From a virus: a DNA stretch of 32,394 nt. The notes beneath the pieces were generated by a model. That model searched no databases and was not told where the DNA came from. It saw nothing but the letters and a program-made list of their open reading frames with translations. A program made the translations under genes and the position numbers. The stretch is from positions 1 to 32,394 of IMG/VR virus record IMGVR_UViG_3300003690_000100; one strand, given 5' to 3'. Shown piece after piece: positions 1-7,859 of the stretch. How positions within the stretch are numbered: position 1 is the first letter of the stretch; every line of letters starts with the position of its first letter.

Positions 1-19
1 TTTTCACGTCCATTGTCAT
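1..19 (-). CDS. 5' end of small leftward gene continuing across the window ends
   Basis: An ATG at 19-17 on the minus strand lies one base after the stop of the 125-aa gene and reads MTMDVK to the window edge. Joined to position 32394, the last base of the window supplies the next codon and the frame runs on as MLNALMVERDEL to the stop at 32219-32221, giving a 64-aa protein. This continuity is seen directly; that the ends really join is an inference. The product is an uncharacterised coiled-coil-like protein of the leftward cluster, described with its larger part at 32219-32394. Confidence 0.5.
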
Positions 20-20
20 G

Positions 21-398
21 CTAATTTCTCGCCCGCTTCCGAAAGTACGGGTCTTCTCCGTCTTCGATAATCTCGACGTCCCACATCGTTAAGTTTAACG
101 GATCAAGCTCGAGGGTGTCGGCCTCTAAGAACCACGTCGTGTCGTTTTCGGTGACTATGTCCTCTGGATTGACGAAGCCATGTATGTCTAGCAGGCCGTC
201 GCTTGAGGTCACATACACTTTCTTGGTGAGATTCAGGTCGGCGATTACTTTGTCTGCCAACTTGAGCTTGAGACGAGTCACTTCCAAGTCATAATCAAGT
301 TGTTGGAAGAAGGCGGGCGAGAAATGTGAGCAGCATATGCCGCGCTGTTTTTTGCGGTATGTCCTGGCGACTTTCTCCCGCCATACTTGGTTTGTCAT
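21..398 (-). CDS. hypothetical protein, 125 aa, leftward cluster
   Basis: The 125-residue protein is not recognised. It starts MTNQVWREKVARTYRKKQRG, a basic N-terminus, followed by an acidic second half rich in D and E (residues 65-118) and a short basic tail (FRKRARN). The start is supported by a purine-rich GAGAGAGG stretch upstream. The initiation region (GGCC-GA-AAAATGACAAA) closely resembles those of the genes starting at 32052 and 32222, so these leftward genes share a translation-initiation module. It is probably co-transcribed with the small gene starting at 19. No membrane segment or known fold is visible; a small early accessory role is inferred from position only. Confidence 0.6.
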   Translation of the reverse strand: MTNQVWREKVARTYRKKQRGICCSHFSPAFFQQLDYDLEVTRLKLKLADKVIADLNLTKKVYVTSSDGLLDIHGFVNPEDIVTENDTTWFLEADTLELDPLNLTMWDVEIIEDGEDPYFRKRARN

Positions 399-426
399 TT
401 TATCGGCCTCTCTCTCAATCTAATGC

Positions 427-462
427 GTTGACCAATAGCATGACAGACGCATTGGTTACAAC
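427..462. repeat. imperfect inverted repeat upstream of the 125-aa gene
   Basis: GTTGACCAAT (427-436) faces ATTGGTTACAAC (451-462): ten paired bases with a two-base bulge and a 14-base loop. It lies about 30 bp upstream of the leftward start at 398, so it could be an operator or a transcript hairpin. The rest of 399-664 holds only a weak 48-codon frame at 440-586 without ribosome binding site and a small hairpin at 635-658 (GTTTTAGA facing TCTAAAC) just beyond the stop of the next leftward gene. Confidence 0.3.
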
Positions 463-664
463 CCCTTTGATGAAGAAAAAGGCAGCACCAAATGAAAGGC
501 ACGACCAAATGGTTGATTTTGCTGAATTTAATTTGGCGCAGGCTCTCAGAGCCCCGCACGTGGCCGCCTTTATCTCGGGCACCTAGCTATCAAGGTATCA
601 TCGAAAACGTCTGTGGACCTATCTGTGACCACCTGTTTTAGACCAGTTCGCTCTAAACCAGAGG

Positions 665-883
665 TCAATCAGCTTTTTCGGCCTCTCGCCTGGCTCGGAG
701 CGCCGTTGTTGCGCGGTCCAGCGCTGCCCTTTTGAGCCCACGGATGTAGAAGGCAACGTCAGGTTGGTTCTTTGCATACCAACCGAGGGTTTGGAGCTTA
801 GACCCTACCATCTTGTCCGCCGGCGCGTCTGGCGCAAGTAGTTCGGCGGCACGGGTCTTGAGAGCAGCCCTGCTGCGCCGCAT
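665..883 (-). CDS. hypothetical basic protein, 72 aa
   Basis: A 72-residue, arginine- and alanine-rich protein that I do not recognise. It begins MRRSRAALKTRAAELL and ends in a strongly helical, charged segment (RAALDRATTALRARREAEKAD), suggesting a small helical, possibly nucleic-acid-binding protein. The ATG at 883 is preceded on the minus strand by AAAGGA at good spacing, which supports translation. It is separated from the next leftward gene (398) by 266 bp, so it may have its own transcript. An inverted repeat at 900-947 lies directly upstream and could regulate it. Confidence 0.55.
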   Translation of the reverse strand: MRRSRAALKTRAAELLAPDAPADKMVGSKLQTLGWYAKNQPDVAFYIRGLKRAALDRATTALRARREAEKAD

Positions 884-899
884 AGGTCAGTCCTTTCTT

Positions 900-947
900 A
901 ACAACACGGCGGGGGGTGTAAAATAAAGCACCTTCTTGCGTGTTGTT
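900..947. promoter_or_regulatory. 9-bp inverted repeat upstream of the 72-aa gene
   Basis: AACAACACG (900-908) is the exact reverse complement of CGTGTTGTT (939-947), with an inner GGTG/CACC pair in the 30-base loop. It begins 17 bp upstream of the ATG at 883, in the leader of the leftward 72-aa gene. It may be a transcript stem-loop or a regulator binding site; no T-tract follows, so it is not a typical terminator. Confidence 0.35.
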
Positions 948-1326
948 TCCGCCAAGCGGATTGAAGCTTGAGGAAGGCGGTATCCAGAAAGCATGGCTTT
1001 ATCAAATCCGACATTTGAGCATGACCGACTCCGACCTTCTCTCCGGCAACGCCTGAACCCTCGAAAAGCCAAGAGAAGAATTGAAGTCATTTCTCCCTCG
1101 TTTCGTTCGGCCGCCCCCCCTCGAATCCCGATGGCGGGGTACTACTATACGTATTTGACCCCTCATACAAATGGGGACTACTTTTTGAAAGTGTGTCAAA
1201 ACTAGATGAGCCTTCTTCTTTCTCAGCGGGGGATAGTAAGGGGGGTGACATATTAGACATGTCAAGACCCTTTGTAGCACCATGGGTTTGCTTGGGTTTT
1301 AAGTCTGTAATCTGTATACGGAGTAA

Positions 1327-1332
1327 TATAAT
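1327..1332 (+). promoter_or_regulatory. perfect -10 box, possible late promoter
   Basis: TATAAT at 1327-1332 matches the sigma70 -10 consensus exactly, but no good -35 box lies 16-18 bp upstream. An alternative pair is TTGGGT-17-TATACG just upstream. The lack of a -35 box would fit an activator-dependent late promoter reading into the terminase genes. This is inferred from position and one motif only. Confidence 0.3.
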
Positions 1333-1367
1333 TAGCTTCTCTATACATCAGTATTCGGGTGTGAAAT

Positions 1368-1383
1368 AGTTTCACATGAAACA
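1368..1383. promoter_or_regulatory. parS-like palindrome with an extra half-site
   Basis: The sequence GTTTCACATGAAAC (1369-1382) has perfect 6-bp arms (GTTTCA/TGAAAC) around a CA centre. The chromosomal parS consensus bound by ParB is TGTTTCACGTGAAACA; 1368-1383 matches 14 of 16 positions. An additional overlapping arm gives GTGAAA-TAG-TTTCAC at 1361-1375. It could be a site for host ParB or an operator for an unknown regulator; no ParA or ParB gene is seen in the window. Confidence 0.4.
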
Positions 1384-1471
1384 TTGGGCAGTCCATGTTC
1401 GCGTCGTCTACGTTGACATCCTCTACATCTTGCGCGTATAGGGGCGCGACACCCATTAATTGGTGGTGGCC

Positions 1472-1639
1472 GTGCCGAGTGTCTCTAAAAAGCAACGCCG
1501 ATTTATGGCGGCTGCCGCGCATGATCCATCCTTTGCTAAAAAAGCCGGTATTTCACACAGTGTGGCGCGTGAATTTAATCAGGCCGATAAGGGCAAAAAG
1601 CTCGCTGAAGCCTTGAGAAAAAGAGGCCCGAGTAGATGA
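1472..1639 (+). CDS. small conserved phage protein, 55 aa, GTG start
   Basis: A GTG at 1472 opens a 55-residue frame reading (M)PSVSKKQRRFMAAAAHDP, then FAKKAGISHSVAREFNQADKG and a basic end. I recognise the SKKQRRFM...AKKAGIxxSVAxEF pattern from small conserved proteins common in phages of Proteobacteria, often near packaging or head genes; their function is unknown. It overlaps the next gene by ATGA (1636-1639), indicating translational coupling. The GTG at 1466 is an alternative start, but homologues as I recall them begin M-P-x-V-S. A longer frame at 1395-1616 on the same strand is a shadow of this gene. Confidence 0.75.
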   Translation: MPSVSKKQRRFMAAAAHDPSFAKKAGISHSVAREFNQADKGKKLAEALRKRGPSR

Positions 1640-1989
1640 GTAACCCGTTGAAACCTAACTTGGTCAGCACCTCAAAGAAGATGCGCCGTAGCGAAGGGTC
1701 TAAGAATAAAGCCCGTGAGGCGATAGCCGGGTTCATAGACGAAAATGTTGACCGACTTCAGGAGTGGCTCGACGATATAGCCTTTCGTGAAGGCCCGAAA
1801 TCCGCAATGGGGTGCTTTCTTGAGCTGCTCGAATACCATGTGCCGAAACTCTCTCGGACGGAAATGACCGGAGCCGATAACGGCCCAGTCAAGCTCGTAA
1901 TCCAGTGGGATGACGGAGAAGAACCAAGGCCGATCTTGGATGTAACCAACTATACAACGACAAATGAAGGAACGGAAACCAAGAACTGA
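1636..1989 (+). CDS. terS: putative terminase small subunit
   Basis: A 117-residue protein immediately upstream of the large terminase and overlapping it at the ATG/TGA junction. It carries a basic GSKNKAREAIAGFIDEN helix (residues 21-37) and the pattern CFLELLEYHVPKLSRTEM (55-72), which resembles the G-x-KNK...KLLEY-x-PKL-x-R region of short phage proteins encoded before terminase large subunits. Small subunits normally recognise packaging-start DNA and regulate the motor. The protein is shorter than many TerS proteins (about 140-170 aa), and the call rests mainly on position and this pattern; a direct DNA-binding domain is not obvious. Confidence 0.65.
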   Translation: MSNPLKPNLVSTSKKMRRSEGSKNKAREAIAGFIDENVDRLQEWLDDIAFREGPKSAMGCFLELLEYHVPKLSRTEMTGADNGPVKLVIQWDDGEEPRPILDVTNYTTTNEGTETKN

Positions 1990-3332
1990 TGGCGGAGCAG
2001 ATCATCAGAATCAACTACCGCCCAAGGAAAGCCTTTCGGGAGTTCCATAAACGGACAAAACGATGGGGATGCCTGGTCTGCCATAGACGAGCCGGAAAAA
2101 CCGTGGCCGCAATTAACGATCTTATCCGTGCCGCTATTACGTCGAAATCGCCAAATCCGCAGTTTGCATATATCGCCCCATATCGCTCCCAAGCCAAATC
2201 CGTCTCCTGGGAATACCTCAAGACGTATTCGGCGCCTATCGCTAACGCTACTAATGAAGCAGAATTGCAGATCGACCTGCTTAATGGAGCCCGTATCCGC
2301 CTATTCGGAGCCGATAATGCCGATGCCATACGAGGGCTGGGCTTCGATGGCGTGCTGATGGACGAATATGGCGATTTTCGCCCCTCGGTCTGGGGAAATG
2401 TCATTCGGCCAACCCTATCCGATAGGCAGGGATGGGCCGTCTTTATGGGAACGCCAAAAGGGAAAAATCAGTTCTGGGAGCTGTACGACGCCGCAAAAAG
2501 CCTGCCGAACGAATGGTTCAATATGAAACTCCCCGCGTCTGTCTCTCATATATTGCCCCCTTCTGAAATTGCAGCGGTTAAAGCCCAGCTCACCCAAGAT
2601 CAGTATGAACAAGAATACGAATGCTCTTTCGAGGCGGCTATTCTTGGCGCATTTTTCGGCATAGAAATGCGCGAGGCGGATGAGCAGGGTAGGCTTGCCG
2701 CCGTCCACTCCGACAAGGCTATCCCTGTTCATACCGCTTGGGACTTAGGATTCAAGGACGATACCGCAATATGGTGGTATCAAGTGGTGCGCGGAGAAAT
2801 CCACGTTATCGACTACTATTCCGTCTCTGGCGCTAATATAGAAGACTTGGCTAAAATCGTTACCGATAAGCCGTATTCCTACGGCGTCCATAACTTACCC
2901 CATGATGCCAGAGCTAAAACGCTCGCAGCACAAGGCAAGTCGATAGTCGAACAGCTTGCCTCCTATCTGGGCCTCCAATCCTTGCGCATCGTGCCGCACC
3001 TTTCCGTCCAAGACGGTATTCAGGCAGCTCGCCTTACACTCCCGCATTGCTGGTTCGATGCCATAAAATGTAAGGAAGGAATCGAAGCCCTAAGACAATA
3101 TGAACGCGAATACGACGAAGATACCAAAGCGTTCCGTGCCAGGCCGAAACATAACTGGGCTAGTCATGGCGCCGACGCCTTCCGTATGCTGTCAGTCGCA
3201 TGGCGCGAGGAACCCAGCTCTGAATTTGCCACACCACCAAGCGAAGCAGCCCTCATCGCAGGACCAGAAAATACCGTCACCCTCAACGATCTGTGGGCGG
3301 ATCAAAGACGCCATAGGAGAATTAGGATATGA
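1989..3332 (+). CDS. terL: terminase large subunit (packaging ATPase-nuclease)
   Basis: The motor that pumps DNA into the prohead and cuts the concatemer. The 447-residue protein has a Walker A variant HRRAGKT (residues 32-38), Walker B with catalytic glutamate GVLMDE (121-126), and the coupling motif GTPKGKN (154-160). The C-terminal RNase H-like nuclease shows AWDLGFKDDTAIW (acidic D252), HDA (D306) and GADAFR (D396). All expected catalytic residues are present and the length is typical, so it looks intact. It overlaps terS upstream and the following gene by four bases (3329-3332), consistent with one late transcript. Confidence 0.96.
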   Translation: MAEQIIRINYRPRKAFREFHKRTKRWGCLVCHRRAGKTVAAINDLIRAAITSKSPNPQFAYIAPYRSQAKSVSWEYLKTYSAPIANATNEAELQIDLLNGARIRLFGADNADAIRGLGFDGVLMDEYGDFRPSVWGNVIRPTLSDRQGWAVFMGTPKGKNQFWELYDAAKSLPNEWFNMKLPASVSHILPPSEIAAVKAQLTQDQYEQEYECSFEAAILGAFFGIEMREADEQGRLAAVHSDKAIPVHTAWDLGFKDDTAIWWYQVVRGEIHVIDYYSVSGANIEDLAKIVTDKPYSYGVHNLPHDARAKTLAAQGKSIVEQLASYLGLQSLRIVPHLSVQDGIQAARLTLPHCWFDAIKCKEGIEALRQYEREYDEDTKAFRARPKHNWASHGADAFRMLSVAWREEPSSEFATPPSEAALIAGPENTVTLNDLWADQRRHRRIRI

Positions 3333-3640
3333 CCGGCGTACCCCAACCATTTCGCTATAACTACGAAACCGTGGCTGTCTCACAGACGGCCCAAGTTCTC
3401 GGCACAGCCGGAGCTGCCGGTGATTACATTCATCGCCTCATTATAGATGTTATCACTGTCGCAACTGCGGATGTGACGGTGCTCGATTCTACTACGTCCA
3501 TTGTTATCCTGACAGGAGCATCGGGCCTCCAACCTGGCGTCTATTCCATCGAATTGAACATGGCATCAGCTAATGGAGCGTGGAAGATTACAACCGGCGC
3601 TGGCGCCACAGTTATCGCAGTAGGCATATTCAGCGTATGA
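3329..3640 (+). CDS. hypothetical beta-rich structural protein, 103 aa
   Basis: A 103-residue protein rich in T, V, A and G with alternating hydrophobic strands (residues 36-103) and an N-terminal PQPFRYNYETVAVSQTAQVLG stretch split by polar residues. Composition suggests a small beta-sandwich virion component. It overlaps terL by ATGA and lies between terminase and portal, where phages often place small head-associated or decoration proteins. I do not recognise the family, so a head role is inferred from context only. The start is fixed by the overlap. Confidence 0.75.
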   Translation: MTGVPQPFRYNYETVAVSQTAQVLGTAGAAGDYIHRLIIDVITVATADVTVLDSTTSIVILTGASGLQPGVYSIELNMASANGAWKITTGAGATVIAVGIFSV

Positions 3641-3649
3641 GGAAACTAA

Positions 3650-4294
3650 ATGGCCGATACACGTAAAGAACGCTTGGAAGAACAGTTTGATCGCCTGGAG
3701 AATCCTGAATCGAAGGACGCGATTATGGCGAGATACAGACTCCTAAGAAATAATGACTTCAACCTATTTGATTACCGTGATCGTGGTGTGTCGGAAGGGA
3801 GGAAGTTAGAGTTCTATCCGGCTGATGAGAGCGATAATCCGAAACCCGGCATGATGTCTGTGGCGGTTTTCGATCCAAACCTGAAGGGAGAGGACTATCA
3901 AAGCATGGTGGCAGCAGACTTGCTCCACGGTCTTGGAAAATCCGATCCGGCTATGATTAGCCTTCGTGACCGCATGATGCAGGGAATGACACCGGAGCAA
4001 GGCACGATGAATAGGACCGCCTTTGACCGGCATCAACGAGAAAGCCCCGAAGACACGCGCAATTATGATGACTGGATGGAGCAAAGCAGACTAGATCAGT
4101 TTTTAGGCGCTGGGTTCTTGCCGGAAAGCGACCCTAACCGGGACGATTGGTTTCAAGTGCTAACGGATACACAGAAAAACATTTTGAAACAGATAGTCAG
4201 CTATATGGAGACAGGTGAGCCGCCAATTCCGCATAGAGCTACAAACGGCGGATCAATTCCGCTGGAGAAAATTCTGCCGGAGAAGGTGCGTTAA
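3650..4294 (+). CDS. hypothetical protein, 214 aa, between terminase and portal
   Basis: A soluble 214-residue, acidic protein starting MADTRKERLEEQFDRLENP, preceded by AGGAAA 5-10 bases upstream. The central part contains GEDYQSMVAADLLHGLGKSDP (split DLLHGL near residue 91) followed by an LRDRMMQGMTPEQ helix and a DDWMEQSRLDQFLGAGFLPE segment. These resemble uncharacterised conserved phage proteins encoded beside portal genes. No catalytic motif can be defended: a single histidine in LLHGL is not an HExxH metalloprotease. The stop overlaps the portal start (4294), so the genes are coupled. Confidence 0.75.
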   Translation: MADTRKERLEEQFDRLENPESKDAIMARYRLLRNNDFNLFDYRDRGVSEGRKLEFYPADESDNPKPGMMSVAVFDPNLKGEDYQSMVAADLLHGLGKSDPAMISLRDRMMQGMTPEQGTMNRTAFDRHQRESPEDTRNYDDWMEQSRLDQFLGAGFLPESDPNRDDWFQVLTDTQKNILKQIVSYMETGEPPIPHRATNGGSIPLEKILPEKVR

Positions 4295-6459
4295 TGGCTG
4301 ATAGCCCTCTCAATCCCATTGACGAACGGCTTAAAGTTATCGCCGGTTACGATAACGAGTTTAAGAAATGGGAAGCGCGCGTCGTCAAGATAATTAAAAG
4401 GTATCGTGACGATAATCGAACAAGTGCGGCTAACGAGACGGCCAAGTTCAATATCCTATGGTCGAATGTGCAAACGCTTATCCCGGCAGTTTATGCAAAA
4501 CTCCCAAGTGCGGAAGTCTCTCGACGTTTCGTTGACAACGATCCGGTGGGACGTGTCGCATCGCTTATTCTTGAGCGTGCGCTTGATTTTGAAATAGAGC
4601 ATTACCCCGACTTCCGCTCGACCATGCAGTACGCGGTGGAGGATCGCTTCTTAGGTGGGCGCGGAGTTTCCTGGGTACGCTACGATCCTCGGATTAAGAC
4701 CCAAGACCTTCCCGATGACGGGGTGCAGATCACAGAAGACTTGGACGCCGAAGACGAGATGGAGGGAAATCTCCCGGAAGAAATTGAATACGAATGCGTG
4801 CCCGTAGATTACGTTCACTGGAAGGACTTTGGACACTCGGTAGCTCGTACATGGGAGGAAGTTGGTGCCGTTTGGCGCTGGGTTTACATGACAAAGGAAG
4901 CATTGGTCGAACGATTTGGGGAAGAAAATGCGAAAGGCGTTGCGCTCGACTCAGGCCCCGACCCACTCAATCGGATAGCCAAACAGGAAAACGATAAGGC
5001 CAAGATATGCGAGTTTTGGGACAAGGAAACGCGCAAGGTCTATTGGTTTCCCAAGGGCGGTGCAAAGTTTCTGGACGAACGCGATGATCCCCTTGAAGTA
5101 GAAGGCTTTTTCCCATGCGCCAAGCCGCTCTATGCAACCACCACAACTGATACCCTCGTTCCCGTGCCTGACTTCGTACTTTATCAGGATCAGGCGAATG
5201 AACTCGATATTCTATCGGATCGTATCGACGGACTGGTTAAATCGCTTCGTGTCCGAGGCGTCTATGACGCATCCCAGCCGGTGCTCCAGCGACTTCTTAC
5301 CGAAGGCGACAATAATACCCTTATCCCGTGCGATAAGTGGATGCAGTTCTCGGAGAAAGGTGGTCTTAGAGGGAGCGTCGATCTTCTCCCGCTAGATACG
5401 CTCGCAACCGCTCTGCTCCAATGTTATACGGCTCGTGCCGATATTAAGGGCCAGATTTACGAGATAACGGGCATTTCCGACATTATTAGAGGACAAACAA
5501 AAGCTTCCGAAACGGCTACCGCCCAACAAATCAAAGGCCAATATGCAGGACTTCGCTTGCGTTCCATGCAAGAAGAGGTGGCGCTTTTTGCGACAGACCT
5601 TATTCGTCTCAAAGCCCAAGTTATGTGCTCCAAGTTCCAGCCTAAGACGCTGCTTACCTATGCCGCAGCCGAACAGTTGTCGGAAGCCGATCAACAGCTA
5701 GTCCCACAGGCGCTTACTCTCTTGCTGGACAACCCGCTGCGCAGTTTCCGCATAGAAATAGCCGCCGATAGCCTGGTTCAAATAGACGAAGATCGAATGA
5801 AGCAAGACCGCATGGAGTTCATGCAGGCTTTCGGAACTTTCATGCAGCAGGCACTCCCAGCGGCCCAGTCTGTACCCGAATTAGCTCCGCTTCTGATGGA
5901 TGTCATACGCTTTGGCGTCGGTGCGTTCAAACAGGCCAAACAGATCGAAGGAACCATCGACCAAGCCATGCTTCAATATAAGCAGGCTTCCGCCCAGAAC
6001 GCAGGCCAACCTAAACCAAACCCGGAGGCCCAGAAGGCGCAAGCCGAAGCGCAGGCGATTCAGGCAAAAGCCCAGGCCGAAAACCAGGGACGAGCCCAAG
6101 TGGCGCAGCTCGAAGCCCAGGCAGAAGCCCAGGCCCAGGCCGCAAAACAGCAGCATGAGACGCAAATGGAACAGCTCAGAGCTGAAAGGGATGCCCAGCT
6201 TGCTCAGATGAAGGCCGCAAATGACTCGCAAATCGAACTTGCGCGAGACGCGCTTGAACGCTGGAAGGCCGAACTCTCAGCCGCTACGCAAATCGCCGTG
6301 GCCCAAATGAAGGCCGCGTCAAATGTAGACCCGGAAGTCCAGAAGGCACAGGACGCTGCCGCAGAAACCGTATTGCGAAATCTAAGCGGTGAAGTACGTC
6401 AATCAGTCGATATGATGGCATCTCCAGCAGGCATGATAGGAGAGGGGCCGGTGTTGTAA
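4294..6459 (+). CDS. portal protein
   Basis: The dodecameric head vertex channel through which DNA enters and leaves. The 721-residue size fits large portals of short-tailed phages (P22 portal 725 aa). The first 500 residues form the portal core, with NILWSNVQTLIPAVYAKLP (split here at residues 49-67), and the ISDIIRGQTKASETATAQQ segment near 397-415 is characteristic of these portals. Residues about 575-690 are a long Q/A/E-rich coiled coil (repeated EAQAQA-type heptads), comparable to the barrel of P22-type portals. It is flanked by one-base overlaps on both sides. Confidence 0.92.
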   Translation: MADSPLNPIDERLKVIAGYDNEFKKWEARVVKIIKRYRDDNRTSAANETAKFNILWSNVQTLIPAVYAKLPSAEVSRRFVDNDPVGRVASLILERALDFEIEHYPDFRSTMQYAVEDRFLGGRGVSWVRYDPRIKTQDLPDDGVQITEDLDAEDEMEGNLPEEIEYECVPVDYVHWKDFGHSVARTWEEVGAVWRWVYMTKEALVERFGEENAKGVALDSGPDPLNRIAKQENDKAKICEFWDKETRKVYWFPKGGAKFLDERDDPLEVEGFFPCAKPLYATTTTDTLVPVPDFVLYQDQANELDILSDRIDGLVKSLRVRGVYDASQPVLQRLLTEGDNNTLIPCDKWMQFSEKGGLRGSVDLLPLDTLATALLQCYTARADIKGQIYEITGISDIIRGQTKASETATAQQIKGQYAGLRLRSMQEEVALFATDLIRLKAQVMCSKFQPKTLLTYAAAEQLSEADQQLVPQALTLLLDNPLRSFRIEIAADSLVQIDEDRMKQDRMEFMQAFGTFMQQALPAAQSVPELAPLLMDVIRFGVGAFKQAKQIEGTIDQAMLQYKQASAQNAGQPKPNPEAQKAQAEAQAIQAKAQAENQGRAQVAQLEAQAEAQAQAAKQQHETQMEQLRAERDAQLAQMKAANDSQIELARDALERWKAELSAATQIAVAQMKAASNVDPEVQKAQDAAAETVLRNLSGEVRQSVDMMASPAGMIGEGPVL

Positions 6460-6806
6460 TGAGCAGAACTCGCACTGTTTATGACTCCAAAGGCGAGGCG
6501 GCGGAATATCTCGACGACGAACTGGTATGGGTTCGAGATGACTATTCGCCAAATGTGAAGGTCGGCATCAATGTCATACACGACATTGAGCCGTACCAAA
6601 GCATGGTTGACGGTTCAATGATAAGGAGCCGATCCCATCATAGGGACCACTTGCGCGCTCATGGGTGCATCGAAGTTGGCAACGAGAAGATGGAAACCCG
6701 TCTCTCGACTCCAACGGGGTCGCGGCGCGAGGTCTTGCACCACCAGCTTGCCGATATGAGCGACAGGCAGGCCAATAAATTCCTGAAAAACTTACGGAGG
6801 CAATAA
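6459..6806 (+). CDS. conserved phage protein of portal-scaffold interval, 115 aa
   Basis: A 115-residue protein with IHDIEPYQSMVDGSMI (residues 40-55), then RSRSHHRDHLRAHGCIEVGN (56-75) and a basic helical C-terminus ending KFLKNLRRQ. I recognise the EPYxSMVxGxMIxSRSxHRxHLRxHGCxEVGN pattern from small proteins that sit next to portal and scaffold genes in tailed phages; function is not established. Histidines and a single cysteine could suggest metal or nucleic acid binding, but this is speculative. It overlaps the portal stop and is followed after three bases by the scaffold gene. Confidence 0.75.
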   Translation: MSRTRTVYDSKGEAAEYLDDELVWVRDDYSPNVKVGINVIHDIEPYQSMVDGSMIRSRSHHRDHLRAHGCIEVGNEKMETRLSTPTGSRREVLHHQLADMSDRQANKFLKNLRRQ

Positions 6807-6809
6807 TTC

Positions 6810-7838
6810 ATGGCGTCTGAAATCCAAACCGAAGAAGACAAAGCGGAAAGTACACCTGACCGCCGTAAGCTTCTGGACGAAGCCTTCACAGAGGCCGAAG
6901 CCATATCAGACGAGCCTCAACTCGCGCTAGACGACAAGGAGCGCGATCAAAAGGGTAAGTTTGTCGCCAAGGAAGATAAACCAGAACTTGAGGCTTCAAC
7001 GGACCAAAAGATTGAAGACAAACCAGAGGTGGATACAGAAGAACCAATCTGGAAGCGCCCACCTCAGAGCTGGAAGTCCGAATATCACGAAACCTGGAAG
7101 ATGGCAGACCCGCGACTTCAGGAATACGCCTATCAGCGCGAAGAAGAAATGCGCAAAGGCGTGGAGCCTCTTATCTCAAAAGCCAAATTTGCAGACGAAA
7201 TGCAACAGGCTATCGAGCCGTTTATGTCAACTATCAACGGGCTTGGAATACGGCCTTCACAGGCCGCCCGTGCGCTTATGCAAGCGGACCATACGCTCCG
7301 CCATGCTCCACCAGAGCAGAAAGTACAGCTATTCGCGCAGCTCGCCCAGCAATACGGCGTAAACCTTGGAGATGTAGCGCCTTTTCAGACAGAGGCGCCG
7401 AGCCCGCACATCGCCGCACTTCAGAACGAAGTGTTGGGCGTAAGGGGTCAATTGCAGAATTATCAGAACGAACATGAACAAACAAAACAAACGAAACTTT
7501 TGGAAGAAATCGAAATCTTCGCAAAGGACAAGGAGTATTTTGAAGAAGCGCGGCCCACCATGGTAACGCTCCTACAGAGCGGCTTTGCAGCCACGTTAGA
7601 CGACGCCTATGACAAGGCGGTTCGCCTCGACCCCGAACTATTCGAGAAGGTAGCTAAAGGCTCACAGGCCAAAGACACTATCCGAAAAAGTCATCGGGCG
7701 GACAAGGCTGCGAAAGCGGCCAAGGCGGCGGCGGTGAGCGTTAAGACATCCACACCAGGACAACGAACGACGACCAATGCGCAAGATAGACGTTCCATGT
7801 TAATCGAGCAGTTCGACAACATTAGCGAACGTCTCTGA
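6810..7838 (+). CDS. putative scaffolding protein
   Basis: The 342-residue protein lies directly before the major capsid gene, the canonical place for a scaffold. It has a highly charged, probably disordered acidic N-terminus (residues 1-80), a PPQSWKSEYHETW motif (about 85-97), a helical, glutamine-rich middle and a basic lysine/alanine helix near the C-terminus (RADKAAKAAKAAA, about 295-307) of the kind that contacts coat protein. Scaffolds template prohead assembly and leave before packaging. GGAGG precedes the ATG at suitable spacing. There is no sign of a protease domain. Confidence 0.8.
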   Translation: MASEIQTEEDKAESTPDRRKLLDEAFTEAEAISDEPQLALDDKERDQKGKFVAKEDKPELEASTDQKIEDKPEVDTEEPIWKRPPQSWKSEYHETWKMADPRLQEYAYQREEEMRKGVEPLISKAKFADEMQQAIEPFMSTINGLGIRPSQAARALMQADHTLRHAPPEQKVQLFAQLAQQYGVNLGDVAPFQTEAPSPHIAALQNEVLGVRGQLQNYQNEHEQTKQTKLLEEIEIFAKDKEYFEEARPTMVTLLQSGFAATLDDAYDKAVRLDPELFEKVAKGSQAKDTIRKSHRADKAAKAAKAAAVSVKTSTPGQRTTTNAQDRRSMLIEQFDNISERL

Positions 7839-7859
7839 TAGAACTGAAAGGACTATAAC

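Larger units (their letters stand above)
884..1465. other. gene-poor regulatory region between leftward and rightward genes
   Basis: About 580 bp with no convincing gene; the short open frames here have poor composition and no ribosome binding site. It contains several G or C runs, an inverted repeat at 900-947, TGACAT (1246-1251) facing ATGTCA (1259-1264), a CCCC/GGGG dyad around 1161-1178, a perfect TATAAT at 1327-1332, and overlapping palindromic half-sites at 1361-1383. By position just upstream of the packaging genes it is the natural place for a late promoter and possibly a packaging (pac/cos) recognition site; that role is inferred. Confidence 0.5.

Noticed and set aside
440-586. 48-codon rightward frame (MTDALVTTPLMKKK...) between leftward genes
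   Set aside because: No ribosome binding site, opposite to its neighbours, and it overlaps an inverted repeat; composition is not clearly protein-like.
1395-1616. 73-codon rightward frame before terS
   Set aside because: It overlaps the better supported SKKQRRFM gene in another frame and has shadow-type composition (W, R, S, P-rich).
3650-4294. Metalloprotease assignment for the 214-aa protein from its LLHGL motif
   Set aside because: There is no HExxH or second ligand pattern; a single histidine is not enough.
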